Made by a program: the position numbers and the translations under genes. From the NCBI RefSeq assembly GCF_010093445.1, contig NZ_PDWW01000011.1:1-64000 (forward strand): a stretch of 64,000 nucleotides of DNA. The letters are read 5' to 3'. The notes beneath the pieces are model-generated. The model was not told the origin of the DNA, ran no database searches, and was given only the letters and a program-made list of their open reading frames with translations. This DNA comes from Pseudoxanthomonas japonensis (GTDB lineage Bacteria > Pseudomonadota > Gammaproteobacteria > Xanthomonadales > Xanthomonadaceae). Position 1 is the first letter of the stretch; every line of letters starts with the position of its first letter. Positions 8,051-15,614 of the stretch are shown one piece after another.

Positions 8051-8320
8051 TTAAGAGATGGGGGGGTCACCGAGCAGCTTGATTAGCTGTTCGGTTTCCT
8101 TCCTCAGGTACTTCGCTGTGATCTCACCCAATGTGGGAATGAAGGTGGCCCACCAGTCAGGCCACTCGCATTCGCTTCGCTCGCGTCCTGTCATTACCCG
8201 GGAGAACCTGCGCGACGTCGCGAGCGTACGTGCGGCAAACCACAGATACGATCTGCGCCAAGCGACGGTGCTGGTGTTCGTGACGCATCGATCGCTCGTT
8301 GGCTTTGTTAGAACGTTCAT
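8051..8320 (-). CDS. Small protein of unknown function, element-borne
   Basis: An 89-residue protein, not recognised. The N-terminal half is basic (RRSYLWFAAR, RRFSRVMTGR) and the C-terminal half is Trp- and Glu-rich (EWPDWWATFIPTLGEITAKY). No signal peptide or membrane helix. Its ATG lies 4 bases after the stop that the upstream gene would have without its frameshift (TGA CGAG ATG), so the two were built as one tightly coupled operon. They are divergent from tnsAB. A role in the element (regulation, immunity or cargo) is inference from position only. Confidence 0.45.
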   Translation of the reverse strand: MNVLTKPTSDRCVTNTSTVAWRRSYLWFAARTLATSRRFSRVMTGRERSECEWPDWWATFIPTLGEITAKYLRKETEQLIKLLGDPPIS

Positions 8321-8324
8321 CTCG

Positions 8325-9217
8325 TCAGATCAAGGCCAAAAGCGCGGTGGCGCACTTGACCGCATCAACATCAGCTCTCGAGTTTTCTCGCTCAAGAAGC
8401 GCCAGGTAAATGGTTGATTTCTCACCGAAGCCCTTCGAGTATTTGTAAGCGAGATCAAGCGACGCTTGGACCACCTAAAGTGCCTCCATCTTCCCATCAC
8501 CTGCTGAATCACAGCTCCGCGCTCTGAAAGAATGCGACTCCCTTCACAGTCATCGAATATGCCTACTTCGGAACCAGGCAAAATCGCATGTAACGGGAGG
8601 AGTTGCTCCGGCATCAGGTCTAGCAACCGATCTAGCACATCGATGAACTCAATCTCGTAGCGCTGCATCATAGGACTATGCGCCATTGGACCTATCATCG
8701 ACAGCAAACGATCAGTTCGCGACAGCAATGTACGTACATCTCGACCACCCAACGCGCGCCGCCACTCACAGAGTGACCACCAGAATTCTGCTGTGGTCAC
8801 GTCCTCACCGACCTTGGTAGAGAGCCTGATAGCTGGCTCCTTATCTAGTCGTCTCGGATGCAGTGCTTCCCAAGGCATGGCCGTCACGAAACCAAGCGCT
8901 ACCTCTACTGACAACGCCTCCATTCGATCACGTGTGAGTCTGCGCTGGCCGGATTCATATAGCCAGAACTGCCGCCCAGCGTTACGGGGATGGATACCCC
9001 AAGCGAGGGCTGCCTTGTGAACTAGGTCCTCTCTACCACCCACGATAGTCTCCGCCGCGCCCAAGATAACGTGCGTCGCTAAGACGTCTGCCAAGTCGCT
9101 GTCGGGCTGACCTCTCCTTCTACGCGGATATCTAACCAGGTCTGAAATCCGGACATAGTCAAGAACTGCGGGATACGTGTACGTCGAAGAGGCGCGACTT
9201 GCAGCAGACGTATGCAT
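8325..9217 (-). pseudogene. Unknown protein divergent from tnsAB, with one-base 3' frameshift
   Basis: The open frame runs from ATG 9217 with protein-like sequence up to RWRHFRW, then continues as an implausible Arg/Ser-rich tail to a stop at 8330-8332. The neighbouring frame instead reads VQASLDLAYKYSKGFGEKS and on to ALLALI before TGA 8325-8327, which looks like the true C-terminus. One missing base in the CC at about 8470-8472 (GGG to GG in the coding sense) explains the switch. The restored product would be about 297 residues. WLYESGQRRLTRDRMEAL resembles the end of an XRE-like helix-turn-helix, so a regulator is possible but not shown. No other domain recognised. The shift may be a real mutation or a sequencing error. 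Confidence 0.55.
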
Positions 9218-9284
9218 AGACCTGTCCTCGCATGTGTCGTGTTCGGATTATCCCCCCTTCTTTTGGGAATAAAAGGACGCGCCC

Positions 9285-9305
9285 GGGTCACACCTTGTGG
9301 GACCC
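9285..9305. promoter_or_regulatory. Imperfect palindrome in the divergent promoter region (candidate operator)
   Basis: GGGTC (9285-9289) and GACCC (9301-9305) flank an inner CAC/GTG pair around a CTT centre, giving a 21-bp near-palindrome with one mismatch per arm. It sits between the divergent unknown gene and tnsAB, where an operator controlling the transposase would be expected. Function inferred from position and symmetry only. Confidence 0.35.
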
Positions 9306-9371
9306 TGATGCAGCTTCACGACCACAGCACAGGCGAATCTGGGTCGCGTGTGGCCCGAAGGGTGAATCTGT

Positions 9372-11855
9372 ATGGCTGCGCTTCCACTCGATGCTGTCAC
9401 GCGTCAAGATCTACTGGAAAAGCTTGGGCTGAATCAACAGGCGGTTTCACATCTCGACCTTTCGCCCGAAGGCATCTCGTATGTCGTCGAGACCGCGATT
9501 TCTCCTCCGGCCAAGAAGGTTGGCAGGAGGCGGCGCCGCAACCTAATACTTGATGTACCGCTTAAGAGCATCCCAGGCGTCGTTCTCCAAGCCGAATCGA
9601 TGACTGGCGAGTTCAACTTCCTAGTCGAACTTGATCGACGCCCTGATCTCACCGCGGTCTTTGACCAGCCGATAACCATCAAGGTCTGCATCACCGACAG
9701 CAGAGGTCGCAGAACCCGAACAACTTACACGGCCGACTACCTGGTGATCTACAGCCGCAGCGTATGTGTCTACGAGATAAAGGCCGACTCGGAACTCGAA
9801 AGGCTGGTCCGAGAGCGCCCCAGGGATTGGATCGTGCAGGATAGTGAGTATCACTATGTCCCAGCATCAAAGCATTTCAGCTCAATGGGAATTGATCATG
9901 TCGTCGTCCCGATTAGCTCATTGAGCTCGCTTCGGGCAGACAATCTTCGACTTCTCACAAGCTCTCGAGAGGCGCCGGACACGAAGAGATACCGCTGGAC
10001 CAGGAAAGCGATTTTGACCCTGCTAGAGCATGAGTCAACCCTGCGCATGTCCGACATCCTTGAACGGCTCGGGATGCCGGATGGAACCCCAGTCCTACAA
10101 CTCTTGGACGCTGAGCAGATCTTTGCAGACCTAGACCGTGTAACTCTGGCGGACCCCAATAGCGTCTGGTTATCAACAAGCTTGGAGCTCGCCAAGATTG
10201 CGCAAGAGTCGTGCAGTAGGCTCGCGACTAATCTCCGATCTGACGAACTCGGTACCGATGAAGTAGTTGACCCTCGTTATGAGCTAGAGGTCGCCAGCCG
10301 TCTCGCCCTTGTCCAGGGAACAACGCGTACAAATAGCAATGGCAAGAATGTCTCAGATCGATCCATACGGCGCTATCGGAAGGCCTTTCAGGATGCCAAT
10401 GGCGACCCTCTCAGCCTTACGCCGCGCTGGAGTAACTGCGGAAATCGCGACCCTCTTATCGGAATAGTTCATTTGTCGTTCCTTGAATCCATTATTCGTG
10501 CAGGCAAAAGCGACCGCCACCACACATCCATTAGCGCATGTTTCTTTGCCTATCAGACAGCATTTCCTGAAGCAAGACGCCAACTCGAGTTCTTCGATGA
10601 GCACCCCGTGTCCCGTTCAACTTTCTACACGTACTGGGATCGCATAGCTCTCAACAATGAAGACTCTTTCAAGAAGGGCGGGAGGCGACTCCGCAACGAG
10701 CAGTCTGACTCGTTTGATCCCGCAAAGAGGACGATCCTCGCTACTCGGCCGTTTGCAGTTGCCCATATCGACCACTGGAAGACAGACCTTCATCTTGTTG
10801 TTGGATACATCAACGGAGCAAAGATAACAAAGCGAGCATGGCTTACCGCCATGGTCGATTCATTCAGTGGAGAAGTGCTGGCAATCTGGCTGTCATTCGC
10901 TGACCCGAGCAAGAAATCCTGCACAATGGTAATCCGAGACTGCGCAAGACGTCATGGCAGATTGCCGGAGATGGTCATTGTCGACGGCGGAAGTGACTTT
11001 AGGAGCAGTCACTTCTTTGTGATGCTTGCTTCTTTGAAGGTTGTCCGATGTGAGCGGCCACCTGAAGACCCGCGCTTCGGACAGCAGGTTGAGCGTCTCT
11101 TCAGAGACTTTAAAGAACGATTCGCTCGCGGCCTTCCTGGCTTCGGCATCAGCATTGAGCGCTCTCGTGCCGTTTCAGGCGCGTTCAAGGCGGCGGCGGG
11201 CTCAACCCTTACGCTCCTGGACGCTTTCGAAGCCCTTGAGGCGTTCGTGTTTCAAGGCTACAACAATGGCTCTAAACCCGGAGAAGTATCGTCACGCTAC
11301 GCTCTGCGCCACAAGGCGGAGCGCACCTATCCACATGGCGGCCGGAGAATCGCTTGGGATATGAGGTTCCTGATCGCCACCTCAGTTGAATCTCCCGACG
11401 CAGGTTACAAGCTATGGACTGGGCGCGGCATCCATGTTCACGGTAAGTGGTATAGCTCTCCGAAGTTGTTGGCGTATCGCGGCTACAAGAAGGACCTTTC
11501 CGTTAGGATCGAGCCCTATGCCGATTCCGTTATCTACGTTTGCATTGAAGGGAAATGGCTTGAGTGCAGGAACTCCGACTCTCCTTTACAGCTAGCCATG
11601 TCCGAAACAAGCTTGCTTTTCCGGACTGCGGAACGACACGATCTTTCGGCACTTCGTGTTGAACTTACAAACGACATGAATCGTTGCGTCGCTGAAATAG
11701 TCAACGGCAAACTTCACGAAATTGCCGAACGCAAGGAATCTAACTCCACCCGACCTACCTCCAATGACAACCAGACGGATGACGTTCGGGATTCGTCCAC
11801 CTTCGTGCCATTCAACTTCGACGACGTCGAACCGTACGAGAACGAGACGTTATAG
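9372..11855 (+). CDS. tnsAB: TnsA-TnsB fusion transposase of a Tn7-like element
   Basis: A single 827-residue chain joins the two Tn7 nucleases. Residues about 55-190 form a TnsA-like restriction-endonuclease fold with E80 (TGEFN), D122 (TADYLVIY) and E135-x-K137 (VYEIKAD), the set that cuts the 5' strands. About 205-275 is a TnsA C-terminal/winged-helix-like linker. Residues about 325-440 hold DNA-binding segments (SDRSIRRYRKAF). The DDE core is D467 (AHIDHWKTDL), D538 (VDGGSDF) and E574 (QQVERLF), with 35 residues between the last two, as usual for this retroviral-integrase-like superfamily; it makes the 3' cuts and joins. A beta-barrel-like region and an acidic tail follow. In Tn7 these are two genes; natural fusions are known in some Tn7-like lineages. 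tnsC starts directly after its stop. All catalytic residues are present, so it looks functional. G+C is visibly lower than in neighbouring core genes. Confidence 0.92.
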   Translation: MAALPLDAVTRQDLLEKLGLNQQAVSHLDLSPEGISYVVETAISPPAKKVGRRRRRNLILDVPLKSIPGVVLQAESMTGEFNFLVELDRRPDLTAVFDQPITIKVCITDSRGRRTRTTYTADYLVIYSRSVCVYEIKADSELERLVRERPRDWIVQDSEYHYVPASKHFSSMGIDHVVVPISSLSSLRADNLRLLTSSREAPDTKRYRWTRKAILTLLEHESTLRMSDILERLGMPDGTPVLQLLDAEQIFADLDRVTLADPNSVWLSTSLELAKIAQESCSRLATNLRSDELGTDEVVDPRYELEVASRLALVQGTTRTNSNGKNVSDRSIRRYRKAFQDANGDPLSLTPRWSNCGNRDPLIGIVHLSFLESIIRAGKSDRHHTSISACFFAYQTAFPEARRQLEFFDEHPVSRSTFYTYWDRIALNNEDSFKKGGRRLRNEQSDSFDPAKRTILATRPFAVAHIDHWKTDLHLVVGYINGAKITKRAWLTAMVDSFSGEVLAIWLSFADPSKKSCTMVIRDCARRHGRLPEMVIVDGGSDFRSSHFFVMLASLKVVRCERPPEDPRFGQQVERLFRDFKERFARGLPGFGISIERSRAVSGAFKAAAGSTLTLLDAFEALEAFVFQGYNNGSKPGEVSSRYALRHKAERTYPHGGRRIAWDMRFLIATSVESPDAGYKLWTGRGIHVHGKWYSSPKLLAYRGYKKDLSVRIEPYADSVIYVCIEGKWLECRNSDSPLQLAMSETSLLFRTAERHDLSALRVELTNDMNRCVAEIVNGKLHEIAERKESNSTRPTSNDNQTDDVRDSSTFVPFNFDDVEPYENETL

Positions 11856-12923
11856 ATGAATCGTTTGTCGCGAGTCACTAACGGCGTAATCAAGCATCGA
11901 CTTCTTGAAAGAGCAAGGGATATCTTCGTTCCACTGTGTCGTGATGCGTCCGATGGACTCGTACTCCTGCTTCTTGGCCCGACGCAGTCCGGAAAGTCCA
12001 TCATATTTCACGAGATAGTTACGGCATTGAAGGATTCCTTCCAAGATAGTCGTCCCGGTGCAATCCCCATAGTGAGCCTACAGATTGAAACTGTCAGCGA
12101 GGGACGCGCGAAGGCGAAGTGGATCGGAATCGAGTTGCTGAAGTCGCTTGAACATCCGATATACAAGCATATCGGAGGTTTAGATGAGAACGAGCACTAC
12201 TTTCCTTCGCGAGGCCGGGACGAGTCCACCATTCGCATCGCGCTGAAGGAAGCGCTTAGTCATAGGTTCACTCGTCGCACCTGCCTAGATGAAGCGCACC
12301 TTCTTACCCGGACCAAGGACCCAGAACTCCGCGCCGCAATTCTTGAGTCCATCAAGTCAACATGCGCGATAGATCGAACTCTCATAGCGAGTGGCGGATA
12401 CGAGATGGCATACAAAGGATTATTCGACTCCTCCCACTTTTGCGGACGTGTATTAAGCTTTAATTTCGGCCACTACGGTGCATGCAATCCCGACGATCTC
12501 GAGTCCTGGGCACGGATTCTAAAGACATACAGCGGGAAGCTTGAACTGAGTCCGAAATCTCTACTCCTAGACGAAGCCGTCAATCTCTTGCACTGGAACA
12601 ACGGAACGGTCGGACTGCTTGACAAGCACCTCTGGTCGTGCAGCGTGCAGGCTCGTGCGCGCCATATGTACATAGACAGAGCGCTCCTTAGGGCATGTGC
12701 CCCTCCCGAGCGGGAGCGAAAGGCTATCGCTGAGGACATCCGAAGGGGCGAGGAAGCACTCCAATCCAGCTCCCAGTTCTCCATTCCTAGTTCAGGGAAG
12801 TCACGCCAAGAAGAAGAGGGGCCTGGCGACAAGGCGGATAACTCCAGTCAAAGAAACACGCCGTTCCAACGTGCGCCAAACCGCAATGCTGCCGCGGAGG
12901 TTGTTGTTCATGACGACGACTGA
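11856..12923 (+). CDS. tnsC: TnsC/TniB-like AAA+ transposition regulator
   Basis: A 355-residue ATPase with Walker A GPTQSGKS (residues 41-48) and Walker B TCLDEAHLL (D145-E146). Known TnsC proteins form ATP-dependent filaments on target DNA and link the target selector to the transposase. The C-terminal 60 residues are hydrophilic, low in complexity and end in an acidic DDD, probably the TnsAB- or TniQ-contacting tail. The ATG abuts the tnsAB stop, and the 3' end overlaps tniQ by 14 bases, so the three form a translationally coupled operon. Length is intermediate between Tn5053 TniB (about 300) and Tn7 TnsC (about 555). Confidence 0.9.
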   Translation: MNRLSRVTNGVIKHRLLERARDIFVPLCRDASDGLVLLLLGPTQSGKSIIFHEIVTALKDSFQDSRPGAIPIVSLQIETVSEGRAKAKWIGIELLKSLEHPIYKHIGGLDENEHYFPSRGRDESTIRIALKEALSHRFTRRTCLDEAHLLTRTKDPELRAAILESIKSTCAIDRTLIASGGYEMAYKGLFDSSHFCGRVLSFNFGHYGACNPDDLESWARILKTYSGKLELSPKSLLLDEAVNLLHWNNGTVGLLDKHLWSCSVQARARHMYIDRALLRACAPPERERKAIAEDIRRGEEALQSSSQFSIPSSGKSRQEEEGPGDKADNSSQRNTPFQRAPNRNAAAEVVVHDDD

Positions 12924-14286
12924 GTACTTGCCGATATCGCCGCTAGGCCAAGGCACGGTCGAGATTGAGGCTTTCGGTTCATTGTTCTGCAGAATGGCTG
13001 TATCCCACAGCGTAACCATCCATGCCCTGTCCAAACATCTCCGCAGCTGGTGGCTACGCCAGAATCCGGGCGTTTTCGAGCTCAGCATAGGCGGCATCAA
13101 TGGCAAGAATCCAATGTTCTGCGGCACCGGGCTGATCGTTCAATCATTCGTAGATCTCTTAAGCGAGGCTGTAGGTTGTCCTACGCTCAAACGAACAACG
13201 TTCTTGGCGCTCACGCCAGTACTAAGCTTGCAAGGGCATGGAATAGTTCGAGAGGGTCGCGCATGGTGTCCCGCTTGCTTGGAGGAGGCCATTAGCAGCC
13301 AGAACCAGTTCTATGATCGACTGATTTGGGCTATTCCCGTCATCAAGCGATGCACAATTCACCGAATATCCCTTCAAACCCTGTGCCCGCGGTGTGGGAG
13401 CCGCCAGGCGCGGTACCATCATCTTGGACAAATGGCCTTGTGCTTCAGATGCAAAGGATCTTTACGCCAAGCTTCGTCCGGATGGCAAACGGCGCTCGAT
13501 ACGACAATGTATGAGAAGGAATGCTTCGAGTTGGTTGAGGCGATCTCTACTGGGAACCTTGAAACTGTTGTTCCCGATGCCTATAGCATGCTCCTCAAGG
13601 AGGGCATCAAGTCCAGACCTGAGATCTACGATGCTTTCGGCCGTAAGAGTCACATCTCGATGGCGGTGACTCGAATTACTCTGCGTACCTCTGGCCGCCC
13701 ACACTTGCGCACGCTAATGAAGCGCTGCGTTTTGCTGGGTGTCAGCCCGGTTGATCTGATCAGGGATCCAATCGGGACGTTCAACTCAGTTGACCTTCTT
13801 GATCTGGCGGCTGCAACGGTGCCAGAAGATCGAAAACCAAAGCGGCCTGAGCACCTTACAAAAATCGCCGAGAAGTGGCTTAAAGCAGAACTCGAGAAGA
13901 CCGACTTCGATTCGATGGTTTCTCTAGCTTTTATCGCGAAGCAGCTTGGGGTTTCTAAAGGCTTTCTACGCTATAGGCTACGTGAGCTTTGCGCACGGTA
14001 CGCTCGTCATCGCAAGCAATATGGATATCTTAAGCACGTCGAGAGAATTCGCCTCGCTGCGGACTACCTCCTCAACGGCCCTGTTTTGAGCTACCCCTCT
14101 GCCGAGTATCCAAGTCATGATCACCTTGTCGCCGCCGCCGTCAGCGAGACTGGCGTCGGAGTGCGGGTTGCTCGGCTTGCTGTCGAAGCAGCCCTTAAGA
14201 AAGTGACAAGCGATTGGAATTACAGGCGGTACCGCGAGGCCAACCGTCTCTTTCGAGTTCCTCGACCAACGATAGCGGCTGAGTAG
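12910..14286 (+). CDS. tniQ: TniQ/TnsD-family target-selection protein
   Basis: A 458-residue protein with the TniQ N-terminal domain (about residues 5-185). Zinc-ligand pairs are C120-x2-C123 (WCPACLEE), C148-x2-H151 (KRCTIHR), C159-x2-C162 (LCPRCG) and C178-x2-C181 (LCFRCKG). A longer C-terminal part contains helix-turn-helix-like segments (IAKQLGVSKGFLRYRLREL) that would read a target sequence. ATG 12910 was chosen because the conserved start (LPISPLGQGTVEIEAFGSLF) follows it; upstream in-frame codons overlap tnsC. In Tn7-like elements this protein recognises the attachment site. The gene ends 585 bp before a tRNA-Ile gene, the suspected target. No TnsE, Cas genes or CRISPR are seen nearby. 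Confidence 0.9.
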   Translation: MTTTEYLPISPLGQGTVEIEAFGSLFCRMAVSHSVTIHALSKHLRSWWLRQNPGVFELSIGGINGKNPMFCGTGLIVQSFVDLLSEAVGCPTLKRTTFLALTPVLSLQGHGIVREGRAWCPACLEEAISSQNQFYDRLIWAIPVIKRCTIHRISLQTLCPRCGSRQARYHHLGQMALCFRCKGSLRQASSGWQTALDTTMYEKECFELVEAISTGNLETVVPDAYSMLLKEGIKSRPEIYDAFGRKSHISMAVTRITLRTSGRPHLRTLMKRCVLLGVSPVDLIRDPIGTFNSVDLLDLAAATVPEDRKPKRPEHLTKIAEKWLKAELEKTDFDSMVSLAFIAKQLGVSKGFLRYRLRELCARYARHRKQYGYLKHVERIRLAADYLLNGPVLSYPSAEYPSHDHLVAAAVSETGVGVRVARLAVEAALKKVTSDWNYRRYREANRLFRVPRPTIAAE

Positions 14287-14770
14287 CCTTAGATGATGTC
14301 CGCGCATCCTCTCTGTGCGGCGATACAAACACTTGAACGTGGCCCAGCGCGGCGTAAGGAAGGCGACCCCATTGCTGCGTCTTGGTCTTGCCTCGAGACA
14401 ATTCATGCTTCTGCCAGCAGCCCCAGCATCGCTACTCGGGTCCGAATTGCTAACGCTATCAGTTGGTCGCTGATCGCCAACATGCTGGTCATCGGCGCCA
14501 GCTCAAACTGGAAGGCTAACTCCAATTACTCAGAGCAGCTGCTTGAACCAACTCTAGAAGTCTCCCGGCCTGACAAAGCCGCACGGACCCTAAGTCCTAG
14601 TACCCCGAAGTTGGGTTGGGTCCGCGATGGGCACTGGGAACCCCGCATTGTGGACGGCACTGCGTTGATTACGGCCATGCATTAACTGGTGGAACTACTT
14701 TCCTACGAGATAGCGTCAACTTTGACGCCATTTAAGTTGGAGTACCCGTCCACGCACCGCCTAGTCCCCC

Positions 14771-14833
14771 TGCCCCAAGCGGCCAAACTTGTCGGACATC
14801 CATCAAGGTTTGTCCCAAATGGCCAAACTTGGC
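14771..14833. repeat. Two 23-bp direct repeats with 40-bp period (candidate transposase-binding sites)
   Basis: Units at 14771-14793 and 14811-14833 agree at 19 of 23 positions and share the core GGCCAAACTTG (14781-14791 and 14821-14831). Repeated sites of this size next to an element end are typical of TnsB-binding arrays. If the element ends at 14798 the second copy is outside it, possibly left by an earlier insertion; otherwise the true end lies between 14834 and the tRNA. Confidence 0.6.
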
Positions 14834-14845
14834 TGGATCGCGCAG

Positions 14846-14865
14846 AATCCGGATACTGCCGGATT
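14846..14865 (-). terminator. Hairpin downstream of the tRNA
   Basis: AATCCGG (14846-14852) and CCGGATT (14859-14865) form a 7-bp stem with a 6-base loop, beginning 6 bases beyond the tRNA 3' end in the direction of transcription. No strong U-run follows. Probably the native tRNA transcript end, which would put the insertion point beyond it. Confidence 0.45.
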
Positions 14866-14871
14866 GCTTTA

Positions 14872-14947
14872 TGGTGGGCCCACCAGGACTCGAACCTGGA
14901 ACCAAAGGATTATGAGTCCTCTGCTCTAACCATTGAGCTATAGGCCC
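14872..14947 (-). tRNA. tRNA-Ile (CAT anticodon, lysidine type)
   Basis: A 76-base cloverleaf with encoded CCA. The acceptor stem GGGCCTA pairs with TGGGCCC. The anticodon stem GAGGA/TCCTT carries loop CTCATAA (anticodon CAT), and the T arm contains GGTTCGAGTCC. The CAT anticodon within GACTCATAATC matches the isoleucine-2 tRNA (ileX/ileY type), whose C34 is converted to lysidine by TilS to read AUA, rather than a methionine tRNA. Its 3' end faces the Tn7-like element, consistent with use as an attachment site. Confidence 0.92.
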
Positions 14948-15268
14948 GACGATGCTTTCAAGCGGATGTGTGCGATGCCCGGTGCAATCCGGTGTACCCC
15001 TGCTTCCGGAAAGCCGGTTCCGCAGCGGTCCATCGCGCGCCGCATTGGAGCCGCGTGAGTATAGCGTTCGGCCATTGCGTGAGTCTTCCAGCCCCTTGTC
15101 GGCGGGTGGGTGCAGCGTCCTCACCCGCGCGCGTGGCGTTCTTCACCGTAGCTCGGTTACGGGACATGGCCCGTTGCCAGTGGCGTTCCGTAGCCCGACG
15201 TCTCGACGGTTGAAATGGGCGCGTCGCGGAATAGAATCCGGCGCGTGCGGCACGGGGTTGGATGAAGC
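14948..15268. other. 321-bp intergenic region upstream of the tRNA
   Basis: G+C-rich, with no protein-like frame. It must contain the tRNA promoter on the minus strand and any promoter for the small gene at 15269, but no convincing -35/-10 pair was found by eye. Confidence 0.4.
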
Positions 15269-15493
15269 ATGACGGTGAAGACGATCACTGAGAATGGACA
15301 CCAGCTGACAGTCCAGATATTGCAGAGGACCGACGCTTCCGGATTGAGCTACTGGCAGGCCCGGGCCATGTTTCGTGTGGCGAACCAGACCGCCAGGGGC
15401 GACGTGATCACGACATCCCGGCACGCCTCGACGGAGGCGGCGGAGCGGGCGGCCATTCGACTGGCGCGGGACCATGGCTGGGGCCGGAGCTGA
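15269..15493 (+). CDS. Small protein of unknown function
   Basis: A 74-residue soluble protein, not recognised. It reads like a compact alpha/beta domain (LTVQILQRTDASGLSYWQAR, then TEAAERAAIRLARDHGW) with a plausible helix near the C-terminus. G+C and residue use match the core genome, and it is convergent with opgH. Start at ATG 15269; no strong ribosome binding site. Confidence 0.5.
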   Translation: MTVKTITENGHQLTVQILQRTDASGLSYWQARAMFRVANQTARGDVITTSRHASTEAAERAAIRLARDHGWGRS

Positions 15494-15614
15494 GCCGGAG
15501 CGGCCGATCAGGCGTCGTTGACAGCGGCACCGACAGTGCCAAGGCGCCTTGTTCCAGGTCGCTTAGGCAAGAAGCGGAATTCGCGGCATGCCGAAAAGCC
15601 CCGGCAGCATCGGA

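Larger units (their letters stand above)
7529..14798. mobile_element. Tn7-like element with fused tnsAB, tnsC, tniQ (edges provisional)
   Basis: The tnsAB-tnsC-tniQ operon with the divergent unknown pair forms a low-G+C block between core-like sequences. On its right it meets the 3' side of a tRNA-Ile gene. Read from the right, TGTCCGACAA (14798-14789) is the best terminal candidate. Read from the left, TGTTAGACAA (7529-7538) matches it at 8 of 10 positions. The flanking five bases (ACACT on the left, TCCAT on the right) do not match, so these ends are not proven. Cargo to the left of 7529 cannot be excluded. Confidence 0.6.
14287..14871. other. 585-bp noncoding right-end region of the Tn7-like element
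   Basis: A possible 130-codon frame begins 7 bases after tniQ (14293-14685), but its residue pattern is not protein-like and no family is recognised, so it is not called. The last 100 bp before the tRNA hold the direct repeats at 14771-14833 and the tRNA-distal hairpin at 14846-14865. Confidence 0.5.

Noticed and set aside
14293-14685. 130-codon frame directly after tniQ
   Set aside because: Composition is not protein-like, no domain or homologous pattern is seen, and it lies in the expected noncoding end of the element.
1-14871. Island integrated at the tRNA by a tyrosine recombinase
   Set aside because: No integrase gene and no repeat of the tRNA 3' end was found to the left, so an attL/attR model is unsupported.
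14689-14943. 84-codon frame ending in DSNLEPKDYESSALTIEL
   Set aside because: It is the antisense of the tRNA-Ile gene; this C-terminus is a well-known false translation of tRNA complements.
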